64,000 nucleotides of DNA from Hygrocybe punicea (taxonomy: Eukaryota; Basidiomycota; Agaricomycetes; Agaricales; Hygrophoraceae), in the NCBI GenBank assembly GCA_963556145.1, contig OY744467.1, forward strand, positions 6,448,001-6,512,000, read 5' to 3'. Position numbers and translations under genes: made by a program. How positions within the stretch are numbered: the stretch's first letter is position 1; every line of letters begins with the position of its first letter. Shown here piece by piece: positions 10,476 through 21,944 of this stretch. The notes below the pieces were generated by a model. It saw nothing but the letters and a program-made list of their open reading frames with translations, was not told the origin of the DNA and searched no databases.

Positions 10476-11255
10476 GCCCAGTTTCTGCTGGAGATGGCCC
10501 AGTCACCTAATCTGACAGGCCCAGTCACAGGACAGTCCCTCTCCCAGATTCTGATTCACCCCTCTGTGTTTGTTTGTATTACCTACTTGTGTAGTAGTAC
10601 TTCAAATACCAATTGCAGTTCAAGTCTTCATTCATTTGTCTAAGGACTATCAATCTCAGATATATTGATACTCCCTTATTACTTGTTTGACATATTTTCT
10701 TTGTGTTCTGTCATGTAGTACACTCACATTCATCTTCTTTCAAGTTCTATTGGTCATCATCAAAGATATCCCAGTACTTTATTCTGCACTAGTAGCCAAT
10801 GTGCGTTTGAAGCTTCGGAATAAAGTCCGATATCTTGATCATCAATTCTACTTGCCTATTGTTCAGTTCATTTATTTTTGTATACAGTACTTTGTCACAC
10901 CTCCCCTTGTTTGACATCTACTGTTACACTCGCCCATCGTCCATCATCTATTGCCCATCATCCATCATCCATCGCTCACCTCTGTTGTACCTCTGCTCAT
11001 TGTATACTTGCTACTTGTATACTTGACTGTTGTACACTCGTTCATCTTACACTGTTCATACTTGCTTGAGTTATTATCTGCTTATACTCTTGCATACTTC
11101 TTGTCACTCAAAGTCTTCACCTTTAGTAGGGAAGACCTCACTGTTCACTCATCCTCTATAAGTCATACATCTGACTTATATTTTTGTCAAGTATTTGTTG
11201 TATCCCTCAAAGCTAACCTTTGATAAGATTCACACCACAACCCCACCACCCAACA

Positions 11256-11750
11256 GGAATAACCCAGAGTTATAGAAGAGCTAAATCCTTGATCCCAAAG
11301 AACAACAAGGTAGTTTCCTGATCAACGATGCACTCCAGAAACCCTTGGTGTGGATTTGTTCAAACACTTCCCACACAAAACAGTGTGGAAGCCAGATTGG
11401 CTTGCATCATGCCATGCAGCTGGTGCTTGAGAGCACGGAAGCCGTATCAGCTTGTGGACATGTGGCACCTGCTTCTGAGCTGGAGGTTTGCAGAAAAACA
11501 GCAAAGGCTAAGCTGACATTTAACCCCATGCAAAACATTAGGCTACCGATGGCAACTCCGCCATTCCAACTAATGAAAAAAAAAATCCTATCCAGGTATT
11601 CCAAACCCTTGGTATGACCAATTGTTTGTCATGTGGCCAATACGTTCCCACACATCATAAATCCTTGAGCTCTTCAAGTTCAAGCTTCAAGCTTCAAGTT
11701 GGACGTTCACTCAGATTTATCCTGCAATTGTATTCTCCAAGCCCCAAAAT
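11256..11750. other. No recognisable gene
   Basis: Only short overlapping frames are present. Nothing resembles a known domain, and no repeat structure stands out apart from short CTTCAAG runs near 11680-11700, just before the phosphatase fragment. Confidence 0.4.
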
Positions 11751-12310
11751 GAATGGTTAGAACAGCTAATGAAATGCCAGCACCTGCCTGAAGCTGACGT
11801 GAACCCTCGGTGATCGAGTTCGCACTATCCTGATGGAAGAGTCACATATCCAGTGAGTGTCAAGTCCAGTAACCATCTGTGGGGATGTACTTGAATTGGA
11901 GGAAAAGTGAGCTATATATTCAGGGCACGTATGTGTTGGTTGGATTTCTGGTTTGGAGAAACTCAAGTCCTAGCAGGGGGATTTCATCGACCAAGGGCAT
12001 TACAGCCTGGTCAAAGACTATCTCACTACTCCTTGTGCTAAAAGCTATGTAGGGGAACATTACTGAAAACATTTGTGTTGATGCAATAAAGTTTATTTCA
12101 GATACCCGACAAAGTCACACTCCTGCGAGGAAACCATGAGAGTAGACAGATAACCCAGGTTTACAGTTTCTATGGTAAGCGTTGGTATGTGAGGTCCATG
12201 TGTATTCCTCACATAGAACTTTCGCTATAGATGAATGTCAACAAAAATTCGGAAGCGCAATGGTGTGGAAAGCTTGCTGTAATGTGTTCGACTATATAAA
12301 TCTTGCAGGA
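11751..12310 (+). pseudogene. PP2A-family (Ppg1-like) phosphatase pseudogene, N-terminal half
   Basis: Plus-strand fragments follow the order of PP2A-family catalytic subunits: EWLEQLMKCQHLPEAD (11751), DRVRTILMEESHIQ (about 11812), SSPVTICGDV (about 11860), GDFIDQG (about 11972), LLLVLKA (about 12030), [17 protein letters not shown] (about 12115), then an intron with clean borders (about 12174-12229), then DECQQKFGSAMVWKACC and FDYINLA. The metal-binding GDxVDRG motif has Q for R, CGDVHG has lost its histidine, and several one-base shifts break the frame. This is dead host-gene sequence that kept its introns. The second half lies inverted just downstream. Confidence 0.7.
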
Positions 12311-12354
12311 GTACGTAGTCGTTTTCCCCACTGGGTGCATCCACATAATTCTAT

Positions 12355-12830
12355 TGGCTCAAAGAGACACTCTGTGTTCATGGTGGCTTATCACCAGATA
12401 ACAGGACACTTGATCAGATTTGAGTCTTGTCCAGAGCACCATGACCAGTTGCTCGTCAAACATGTGTTTGTAGCCCTCCTGGACAAGCTGATGTGCATGT
12501 GCTATAAGGCGAAGAGAATTTACATGATTAAACTGCAGCAAATTAAGGTTCTCAGCTGACTGCCAAACAATGAGTGGCAGGGAGTAGGCAGACCTCTCTT
12601 GTCACACTCCCACCAAATAGCCATCCTGCACCATGAGGGCTGACAGCCCAATTTGCAATGTCATTGGGATCTGCCACATGAGGGCCGTAGAAATGCAGTG
12701 AGCCTTCAGCTACAGATAGGTGAATATCGCCACCTCTGCCAAAGATATTCAGAGTCAGTCCCAACTTTTTGTGGAAACTGGTCTTACTGCTGAAAGGAAA
12801 ACCCAAACAAAAGCCCACCAAAACATGCTG
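12355..12830 (-). pseudogene. Same phosphatase, middle-to-C-terminal part, inverted
   Basis: On the minus strand the frame at about 12650 reads DPNDIANWAVSPHGAGWLFG, then GSVTREV, and at about 12530-12420 reads [20 protein letters not shown] and FDEQLV. These match the substrate and metal-site segments of a PP2A-family enzyme (SPRGAGWLFG, RAHQLVMEGY). Sequence identity in style with the plus-strand N-terminal half suggests one ancestral gene, rearranged so that this part is inverted; the missing tail is at 6640-6960. One-base deletions are evident around 12680-12690. Confidence 0.65.
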
Positions 12831-14267
12831 AGCAGCGCTGCTGTAAAAGACACGCTCACTCCCCCAGTTCTAATGTGGGTGGGTCGCTGAGCATGGAATT
12901 CGGAGGTGCCATATCAGACGGGGTGGGAGGCTCTGGGTCATCAGTGGAAAAGAGGCTGCCCGTTACTAGAACTTGTAGAATCATTTGATACTGACATCCA
13001 ATGACCTCCACAAACTTGAAGTCTAACGAGGAAGCTGCGATTAGTGGAGCCTTGATGAGCTGCTTCACTCACAGTCAAAATACAAACAGAGGACATTGCA
13101 GACATAAGATTGGCGGTGCTCCAAGCAGGATCAACAGGTGGGGATGAGTGGTTCAAGGAGTTCAGCGTCTTTGGCAATTTTTTGGAGAAAATGGAGAGTC
13201 GCTCCACGGATATATGTTGCTAGCAAAGGATCTAGTAATCAACGACACAGTGACAACCCATGAACATGGAGACATACGAGGTCGTTCCGAATAGCATTGC
13301 TTCAGGTGATTTCAGCCTCATTTTATATGCAGATGTATCATATGTACACAACAAGGATCATCTCTTGCTTGAGCTTCCCATTGTCATCATACTTTGGGGC
13401 ACACTTCCCAATAAAAGTGGGGCAACTTTTTTTTTTTTTTCCTTGACAGCGAAATGTACTGTATTATGGGCATTAACAGCATAGGCTGAACGGTAAAGCA
13501 ATCATATTAGAGGGCAGCATGGTAAGTAGAGGAAGCTGACTTGTGAGTTTCCGTTGATGATCAATCAAGACGAGAATCTCACGCAACATATCAATTTTGA
13601 CCTCGTCGGAGCCCTTTTCCAATCCCTCTGAGTTCCTGGGCGGTTGGCGACTCTGCATTGAATTTGGTGGTGAGGGTGTAGCAGGATGACTCTGAGGCCC
13701 TCAAGCTCATATTCAATTGAAGGCGTAACATCAGAAAAACGTGCAATCATATAACGGAGGGTCCAAGCGTGTGAACAATTTTCCTAATGTATTAAATTCA
13801 AACTGCGCCAGTAGCGTGAGAAAAAGGCACTATGTCAACTTATACCCGACACATCAACACTCATACCCGCGTCGTAAATTTTCATGTAACCATCATCCAG
13901 TTATATCTAAATTGATGTCAATCCACCCCCTTCAGGTCGATAAAGTCGCCCCCCCTAAGAGGCTATTACTCAATAACTCCACGAAACAAACCACCGCCAC
14001 TCGGGTAAATTTTCAACCTATCTTCTCGTCATTTCCCACATTTGATGGTATCCCTTCAGGTCGACAAAGTCGCCACCCCCCCCACGCCATATCCTTTCTA
14101 CGTCACCCCGAAACCAATCATCGACACTGGGGTAAATTTTCAACTATCATCTCGTCGTAGCTTGCTGACGGTCAACAATCCCCATCAAGGCTGATAACCT
14201 TGCCACTCCCGACACTCAAGTCTTTCCTTGCAATGACAACATCTCCGGACGCTTAACTCCTTTTCCA
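12831..14267. other. No confident gene; about 127-bp duplication at 13929-14160
   Basis: One plus-strand stretch near 13090-13205 reads as a plausible exon (DIADIRLAVLQAGSTGG then EWFKEF) but I do not recognise it. From 13929 and again from 14056 a block beginning CTTCAGGTCGA(T/C)AAAGTCGCC repeats with a period of about 127 bp and ends in a shared GGGTAAATTTTCAAC(C)TATC. A 16-base T run lies near 13426. Other frames are short and motif-free. Confidence 0.45.
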
Positions 14268-16933
14268 TCATCTCAACCACTTTTTTTTCTCGACTTCATT
14301 TACACCAGTGGGACGCGCGTCAATGACTGTGATGTAACCATTGTCTGGGATGTTACGGATAATAGTAATAAGGTGCAGCTTGTCCCTGGTGCTTACCGAT
14401 CCTCCGAACAGCTCTATTATCTGTCGGTGTCGAGACAGTACCAGGTTTATCTTAAAGACCGCTTCATCGCCAACATTAACTTCCAATCCCAAGGTTATGA
14501 AGGCAAGATACATCATTAGGACATTATCTCGAATACTCTTGCTCGAATACTCTTCTCTCAATTCATACAGCATAGCGAGCTACAGAATGATAGTTCAATT
14601 TTGTGTCTGGAGACGGTGATGAATAAAGTAAATGAAATAAAAGAAATTGCAGAATTATACGGACCTTGGTCACCCTGCACTTCCCCCAGGTTGGTTTCGT
14701 CCCCTATGCTGCTATCCAATAATTCAAGGAGGAGGCCGGAGCCTGCTCTGGAACATTCGAGTATCGCTCCCGAGCGCATGGGTCTGGCGATGCGGGAGGT
14801 CGGGCGGAGAAGGACAAAGACAGCGATGCAAGGGGACGACTTGGAGCTTCGTCATCAGGAATCCTCGTCGTTCCGACGCCAGGGTTAGTGCCTTCGCCAA
14901 ACGGCAATCCAAATCAACGTCAACCACGAAGCTCCAACTCCACCGCACACCCCAAACATGATCGACTCGCGAACTATTCCTTCGCTGGATAAACCGCTGC
15001 CCCATGTCGAGAATGACAATTACAATTCACTCCCACCACTATCTTCCAACCGGCACCGTCCACCCCAACCCCCAACCACAACCACAACCACGAGGCATTG
15101 CCAGCGTCGAGTTACGCAGATAAGCCACTTCCCCAGCCATCAGAGTCAGTGCCGCCCACCAAACTGCATTCGGCCCAGCGAGAAGCAGAGCAGATACAGA
15201 AAACGGGTTTCCGCCGCGAAATGTTCATGTTATCGGGCGCACAGACGACGTTGCGTTCCCATCTGTCCCGATTAGACACGGCCCAGCTTATTCCCTTATC
15301 ACACCAAAAGCAACCGATTCCACCAGCTAGCGTGCCACTCCAGCCAGACAAAGAAATACATCCAACGCCAATTCCGATAAACCATACAACAAACCAGCCA
15401 GAGAAATCCTTCTCCATACTCAGCCTACGCCCAGCACACCTTCGCACGCCGCAGACAGCCCGCTGGTGTTGAGCCAAATTCTGTTGAACAACCGCAAGAC
15501 ATGGCCCGTATCGATACGGCCAGTAGTCGCGGAGGGTGCACTAAGCCGTACTACAGGACAGTCTCCTCGCGATGGACCCGTGCCGTGGCTAGCTGGCGTC
15601 ATGTCCCCACTGAGCCAGGTAATGTTAATGTTTCTTGTTTTGGTCCTGGAAGTTGCGCTCAATCTCCGGATTGGGACGTCAACGTTGTGTTCCGATCAAC
15701 GTTCGGTGGTTCTTTGACCAGAGTCTCTTAATTTACCTTGTTTTTGTTTTTGTTTTTTTCCCTTTGTTCAAATTATCTTAATGGCGATCTATTTGCAGGA
15801 TTATGACGACATTAATATTAATATTCATTCGTCCCTCGACAACCCGCACACGCTCAGACCAGACCGTCAGTTCGTCCACCAGTTGCTCAATCCCCTTACT
15901 CTCAGGCCTGGCTTGCTCTGCACACAGACGCCTTTCACCCCCACTCCAATCCTTCTCCAGTAACCCAGAACAGCAACCCTTCACAAACCAACGTGTCTCT
16001 AGGCCATTCCAACATGGGCAACAGCACCAGCTCACTCTCGTCCTCAAACCCAATTTCTTCCCCTCCAACACCCCGTTCCAATTCTGGAAAATCTCGAGCA
16101 CCCGTCTCGCAACCTGGCCCTGAAGAAAACCAACGACAATCGCATCTCCAGAAACCCAGAGCCGGTATTCCAGCCAGTATTGCCTCTGCAGCTTCGCAAG
16201 GCGTCCAGTACAAGATCGACTAACAACCAGTACCATCGAATGACGCCCGTTCGCGGCAAACCACTCATATTTGTTGCCATGGCGACGATGGTACACACAA
16301 TCCATGGCCAGTCAGGGCCATCCCCCGATTTCAATCAACAGGTATCCTATACTACACTTCGTTTTCTTATGCCAAACACAACTACTGATACTGCCCTCAA
16401 CGGCGCTTGCAGTAGTCGTCACAACCTTCTTCCACCACTCTTTTTCCACCTCGCGAGCATGCGCTACCGAGTCAATGTGATCGGCTTCCGCTATGAAAGG
16501 AGGTGCGAGGGTGGGCATACTCGAAGTCTGGGAATGGATGGGCCAATCAACCCCCGCGAAGGTACCCTGTCTCCTTCGCGGGCGCTTTGGCTAAGAATCA
16601 GACCACCACCCGCAAAGGTCGCTGGTGATGATTATGGGAACTTACGCCAAATCTCCGCTGCAATGTAAGTGTTTTCTTTTCTAACTCCCATTCCCCTACT
16701 CCGCCTCTCCTCTTCCCCGTCTGCACCTGCCAGGGTGCTTGCGAGCACAAACGTCGATCGTCTAATGACGGGGAGCGGTGCTACCCCCGTCGCACTAGGA
16801 GTCTTCAAGCTTCAAGAGTGCTGAGCCTGACTCAGACTCAGATTCCAGCGTCTAAGTTACTACCGGTATGCCTCGTGTTCTATGACAGGGAGAAAAATTA
16901 TTATTATAATAAATAATAATCCTTCGGTTGCAG
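14268..16933. other. Unassigned exon-like sequence
   Basis: A minus frame at 14281-14573 (RDNVLMMYLAFITLGLEV and after) could be an exon, with a GT...AG-like interval just upstream. On the plus strand, proline/serine-rich frames at 14958-15475 and 16000-16225 look protein-like (FRREMFMLSGAQ, SSNPISSPPTPRS). I recognise none of them. They do not resemble the N-terminal half of Exo84, which should lie here if the exo84 gene were complete. Confidence 0.35.
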
Positions 16934-19021
16934 ATCTCCGGGTCCTCTATGCCAACCAAATGCAGACCTTGCACGCTCAGATCGAGGGTTCATCCAAATT
17001 TGCGCCTACAACTCCTGGATGACACGTCGTGATTGAGATGGATGGAATCGTCGCGCTTAACACCGCCACATACAAAGTTGATCATGCTGTACGATTCGTC
17101 GTGCTGGATGATGCGGTACCCGTGGCAAGAAGACGGAGGATGAATGCGGTCGGAGAGCGTACAAGCGCGGCTGGGAGGACGGAACAAGGGAAGTTGATTG
17201 CAGAAAAGTGTTGGCCGCTCAATGAGATGTTAGTCCTGGATACAAAGGATTCCGCAAGTGCGTCATCCTCTCCGTTCCTGCCGGTTTTTGTTCCCATTTT
17301 CAGTCTTCGGGTATGACGAATGTATTTAAAATCCGCCATGCAGAGGAGACGCACGTCTATCGCACCGAAGTTGCGACAGACAAAAAAGCTTTGCTCACAA
17401 ATGTCCGCCAAGTCGCAGAGGAATTGGCTGCAAAGAAACGCAAGGAGAGAGGAAGGCGAGTATGAGCGACGAAAGAGTCTGGAGTGGTGATGTAAGCATT
17501 TGCATATTTTTCCCCATTGCTCTTTCCTTCATGATTGTTGCAAGTGCCAATTCATGCCCTTTATTAGCGCAACACCATCTCAGCCGATAGTGTCCCTCCA
17601 GTTCCTGATTGGATGGCTGATCTGAACCACAGGGCAGACGGTGATGACTCTGGTGCCAAGGAGAAGGCGGAGCGGGATACTCGGTGGGTGGGTGAATGGA
17701 GTGACGAGCTGACGGTTGCGGTCGCACTGAGGGAGTGGGCAAAGGCGGTTGTGCTTGTTGAACAAGGTTCGTTCGTACCCGTTTTCCCCCTTGTGTTTCC
17801 GGTGCCCACATATTTCATAGGAAAAGCAAAACTCTCCACAACCCCTCCACTTGCATCCAAACTCCCCACTCTCACCACACTGTTGACCACCTCCCTTTTG
17901 CAATCACTTTCTTCCCTTACGAATCGTAAATCAGACGTTGTTAGTCTCATATCTTGGTGGGTGCGGCTGCAAGCGGGTCCTGCGGCTCGAAATACCTTCC
18001 TCAACGCCCGTTCGAAGGCCATTCATAAACATATACGCGCGATCAGGTTTGATGGCCATATTGGCATGTACATCGGTGATTTAGCGATTGTGGTGTTCAC
18101 AGGGATAAAGCATATGGCGGATTGGTTTTTGGCGAGCTTCAAGGAGAATGAAGTGGCCAGTTGTGCGTTGGCTCATCTTGAATCCGGTGGCAAGCTTTTG
18201 ACTTACTCAAAAACTTTCCCGGCTAGCGTTTATTAAACGGACAAAAAAGCAGCTAGAAGATCACGCCAAGATGTTCAGGAAACAAGTGTATAGCTCGGGT
18301 GTGGACACAAATACTGTGGATGAAGCTCTCAAGATTACTCATAGGCAGAGTAAAAAGGTCTGTAACTGTTTTAAATAATTACCTCATCTCATTCTCCGTC
18401 ACGCAGCTCTTGCAAGAATATGGGCCCGACTTCCGCTTCTTCTTGGATGACCTCCTCACCGAGAAACCGAAAGAAACTGTGGCACCACCGCCAGCATTTA
18501 GCCTTCGCGCGTATCAGAATCCCGAGCCTATACTTCTTCAAACTCCATCAACGGAATCATTTATGTCGCCGGTCCCCAATTCCGCTCGTCCCAATGTACC
18601 CAATGTCCGTCTTCTCTTCTCCCCGGCTGCGGCCACGCCCAGACCCTTTACCTCACGCTTCCGATCTGCACTTCCCACCCTCACCACGCCCGCCACTGGC
18701 GACTCGGACATTCCTTCCGCCTTCGCACTTCCTTCCGTGCTGCGCACCCCAATGTCAGCATTCCCGCCGCCGTCACCACCCACATCGCCCATTTCCCAAG
18801 TCGTATCACCCATCCCGAGGCGCATGCGGTCGCCGCCGCCCAGTGCCTATGCACTGCGCAGTGTGACACAGGGCTCGATAAGTCGCCCTCCCAGACCTCT
18901 GTCAGGTAGTCCGGCTCCGCGCGCCAGCAGCCCTGCACCCCCTCCACGGTCTACCAATAGACCTGGGAGCGCGCATCGACCACCCCCAGTTGCCGTGCCC
19001 AAGAGAGACGGCATGTTCTGA
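16934..19021 (+). pseudogene. exo84: Exocyst subunit Exo84, 5'-truncated and broken
   Basis: Exo84 is a subunit of the exocyst that tethers secretory vesicles at the plasma membrane. The first exon visible (acceptor at 16931-16933) encodes LRVLYANQMQTLHAQIEG, then the PH-like domain (IVALNTATYKVDHAVRFVVL, CWPLNEMLVLDTKD, FKIRHAEETHVYRTE). Later exons carry the helical Exo84 C-terminal domain (WVGEWSDELTVAVALREWAK, SLISWWVRLQAGPAARNTFL, FDGHIGMYIGDLAIVVFTGI) and a proline/serine-rich tail to 19021. Several introns keep GT...AG borders. Lesions: TGA at 17020-17022 inside PTTPG*HVV, a one-base insertion giving a stop near 17465 compensated about 25 bases later, and no sensible N-terminal half upstream. 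An intact copy presumably exists elsewhere, since the exocyst is usually needed for growth. Confidence 0.8.
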
Positions 19022-20823
19022 ACAATGTCTTCAGGACCACTCCGTTTGGCACGTGGAGGCCCGATAGCGCATTTAAATAACTCTGTAAATAGACAAGTGA
19101 TCCTACGATTCTGCATTTTCCTTGACGTTGACAAGCTCCCTGCCTTCCTCTACCATATCTCCCTTCGTGCAGCCAACAGCCATCACCACGCCAACCACAT
19201 CAGTCCTCAACACGGTCTCTCTTCATGCTCTCCAATACCACAACGGCTTGACCCTTCTCGACCCTGTCACCGACCTTCACCCGTACGTCCACGATTAGAC
19301 TTGGCATAGGGGCTTTGAGCACACCTTTACCTGCGGCGAGCACGTCCCTGCCTATAGAGAGCAGCCATTTAGGGGATGGCAATAGGAAGGTCGTCTTCAC
19401 ACCACCAGTAAACACATGGAGACGCTCCATAGTGCTGGGAGATGAAGAGGGTATGCTATGTTGTGGCAGTTGCCAAATGATGGTAGTCCGCCGATGCTCG
19501 CTATTGAGGGTTACTGCCACAGTTGTCGGGGAGGTGAGCTGCGCGAGTACACATGGAAACGAAGTATTTGATGTTGGCGTGCGCACTGTGACGTCAAAAG
19601 TATGAGATGTGGTAGATTTAATGAGGACAGTGATAAGTTCTCCAGAGGCTTCGTCTTGTAGAGTGATGACTCGTTTGTGTATGTCTCCACCAAAGCGACG
19701 GGAAAGGGGGGAAGACCATGGTGAGGGAGATGTCGTCGTTTGGTCCCGGAGGACTACGAATATTGCAGCTTGTGCGAGAACTTCAGGGGACGCCTCAGAG
19801 ATAGCTGGGAATAGGTCAGCAGTGTGATTCTGCGCATATATACGTATGAGTTGAAAGATGGAGACTGTATAGAGAATGGATGACGTACCGTAATAAACCC
19901 TGTCTCGACCTCCCCATCAATGAACGCCTGATTACCCGCCAAGGTCCTCAGGAATTCCACGTTGGTAGCAACACCCACAACTCTATACTCATCTAATGCC
20001 TTGCGCAGCATTCGCAATGCTTCGGTGCGATCCCTGGCATGCACAACGAGCTTTGCAATCATAGGGTCATAAAATACGCCGCCTTCCATGAAGCCTTGTT
20101 CGAGCCGCAAAGAAGGTGATATTGTCAGGGTGGTGTCGTGGGAGGGTCTGAGGTCTGACTGAGGGATGAGTGAAGAGGCTGACGGGGGTGAAGGAAAGGA
20201 GGGAGCGAATATTTGCTTGGGGGTGGGCGTGGAGAGGTAGAGAAGCGGCCCAGAGTCGGGGAGGAAGTTGTTGCGAGGGTTCTCGGCATAGATACGGGCT
20301 TCAAAGGCATGACCGACAAGTGGAATAGCTGATTGCGCCAAAGGCAGAGCATTGCCTGCTGCGACCTGTGGAGGTGGCGACAGCTTGTATGCATGGAATC
20401 AAACAAAGGACCGCACCTCCAATTGCCATTCAACAAGATCCAACCCGGTGACCATTTCCGTAACAGGATGTTCGACTTGAAGCCTCGTATTCCTGATCGT
20501 GCAAGAAAAAGGTGAGAATAGACAAGGAAGACTTTCTGGATATGGCCTTACATTTCCATAAAATAGAATCCCTGCGTATCATTGTCGAAGATGAACTCGA
20601 CAGTCCCAGCACTGACATAATTTACTGCTCTGGCAGCAGCAATTGCCTTAGCACTAAGATCTGCTCTCAAATCTGCCGAGAGCCCAGGGGCAGGTGCCTA
20701 ATCACCCGAATGCGTACATCAGGAAAACGTGGAGACACAGGGATTTCCAGACAGATCTTATCAACAGATAGCTGACCGATATCATGTGATCTAGTGATAT
20801 ATAAGCTTATCACAATTTAAAAC

Positions 20824-21040
20824 TCTGATAACAATATTGTCATACTATTCCTGTAGCTATCACATTGATATTTTAAGATCAAGTCATGTAATTCTGATAA
20901 CAATATTGTCACACTATTCCTGTAGCTATCACATTGATATTTTAAGATAAAGTCATGTAATTCTGATAACAATATTGTCACACTATTCATGTAGCTATCA
21001 CATTGATATTCTAAGATCATGTCATGAAATTCTGATGTTA
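20824..21040. repeat. 69-bp tandem repeat, three units, in the carboxylase intron
   Basis: Units starting TCTGATAACAATATTGTCA begin at 20824, 20893 and 20962, a period of exactly 69 bp, and a broken fourth begins at 21031. The surrounding intron is AT-rich and much longer than the other introns of the gene, so the array came with or expanded in foreign DNA. Confidence 0.85.
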
Positions 21041-21944
21041 AGATGGTGAATTCTTCTCAGAGGTATTGCAAGACTGGAATTATTTTGTATGTGGTGATAT
21101 ATTAAAATCTATGCATGGTCACACTGTTAAGATTTGGCATTCCATTGGCAAGTAACTATCTTTCTTGTACCTGGAGTCTGTATAAATATGTACACATATG
21201 TTGGCACTATTTGGCTGCACACCTGTGGGTTGAACAAAATACAAAATCTTGTTCATGTCTCAATTTTTCATCCTTACACTTATATTAAGCATTCAAATTG
21301 GACAATAAGACAATAAGTGAGATAAGATAAACTTCCAAGACCTTGAGATAAGATTAGATAAAATTAATTCTAAGACCTTGAGATAACATCAGATAAATTC
21401 CAAGAAGATTTAACATGAGACCATTATAAGATAAGTGAATAAGAAAGACAATGGTTAAAAGGCAGAATTTTTTCCCCTCCTATTACTCAATAACAGATAT
21501 TCTAATATCATTGGTTACCAATGAATACCAGAGTTAGTAGTCAAGACATTGTTGGCAACTAATGCTACATTGACATCAATATGCTTGATGTGATGTATTT
21601 TCATCTAGGTAACCATAAATTATCTGAGTTGACCTGGCTGTCATCATAGTGATACTGGATGTTACTTATGATGTATCAGATCAGGTCTTATAAGACTTTC
21701 TCATTTCATGTTCAATTTCCTGATGTATTTAACAACAACCTACGATGTAATTGAGGGCACACACCTCTTCAATGATCTTTTGATTTCTTCTTTGCACCGA
21801 ACAATCTCTCTCCCACAAGCTTACCACCGCACCGAACTTGTCGGCAAATATCTGTACCTCGACATGCTGTGGTTGTTCGATGTATTTTTCCACCAGAACC
21901 ATTGCATTTCCGAAGGCCTTTTGTGATTCTCGCTGGGCGGATAA

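Larger units (their letters stand above)
9479..11255 (+). mobile_element. Probable LTR, solo or from a truncated element
   Basis: The region begins TGTCATGATCC and ends near CCACCCAACA (TG...CA). It carries a TATA box (TATATATA at 10466-10473) about two thirds along, followed by a pyrimidine-rich, ORF-poor stretch as in R-U5. Upstream of the TATA box lies a dense cluster of TGACTCA-type motifs. I found no clear target duplication and no tRNA-primer complement after the end, and the borders are a reading rather than proven. A clustered-motif promoter of a host gene is the alternative. Confidence 0.4.

Noticed and set aside
15778..16334. Minus-strand tryptophan/glycine/arginine-rich frame of 175 codons
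   Set aside because: Plus-strand frames over the same bases have more protein-like composition. The minus frame looks like an antisense shadow and contains no motif.
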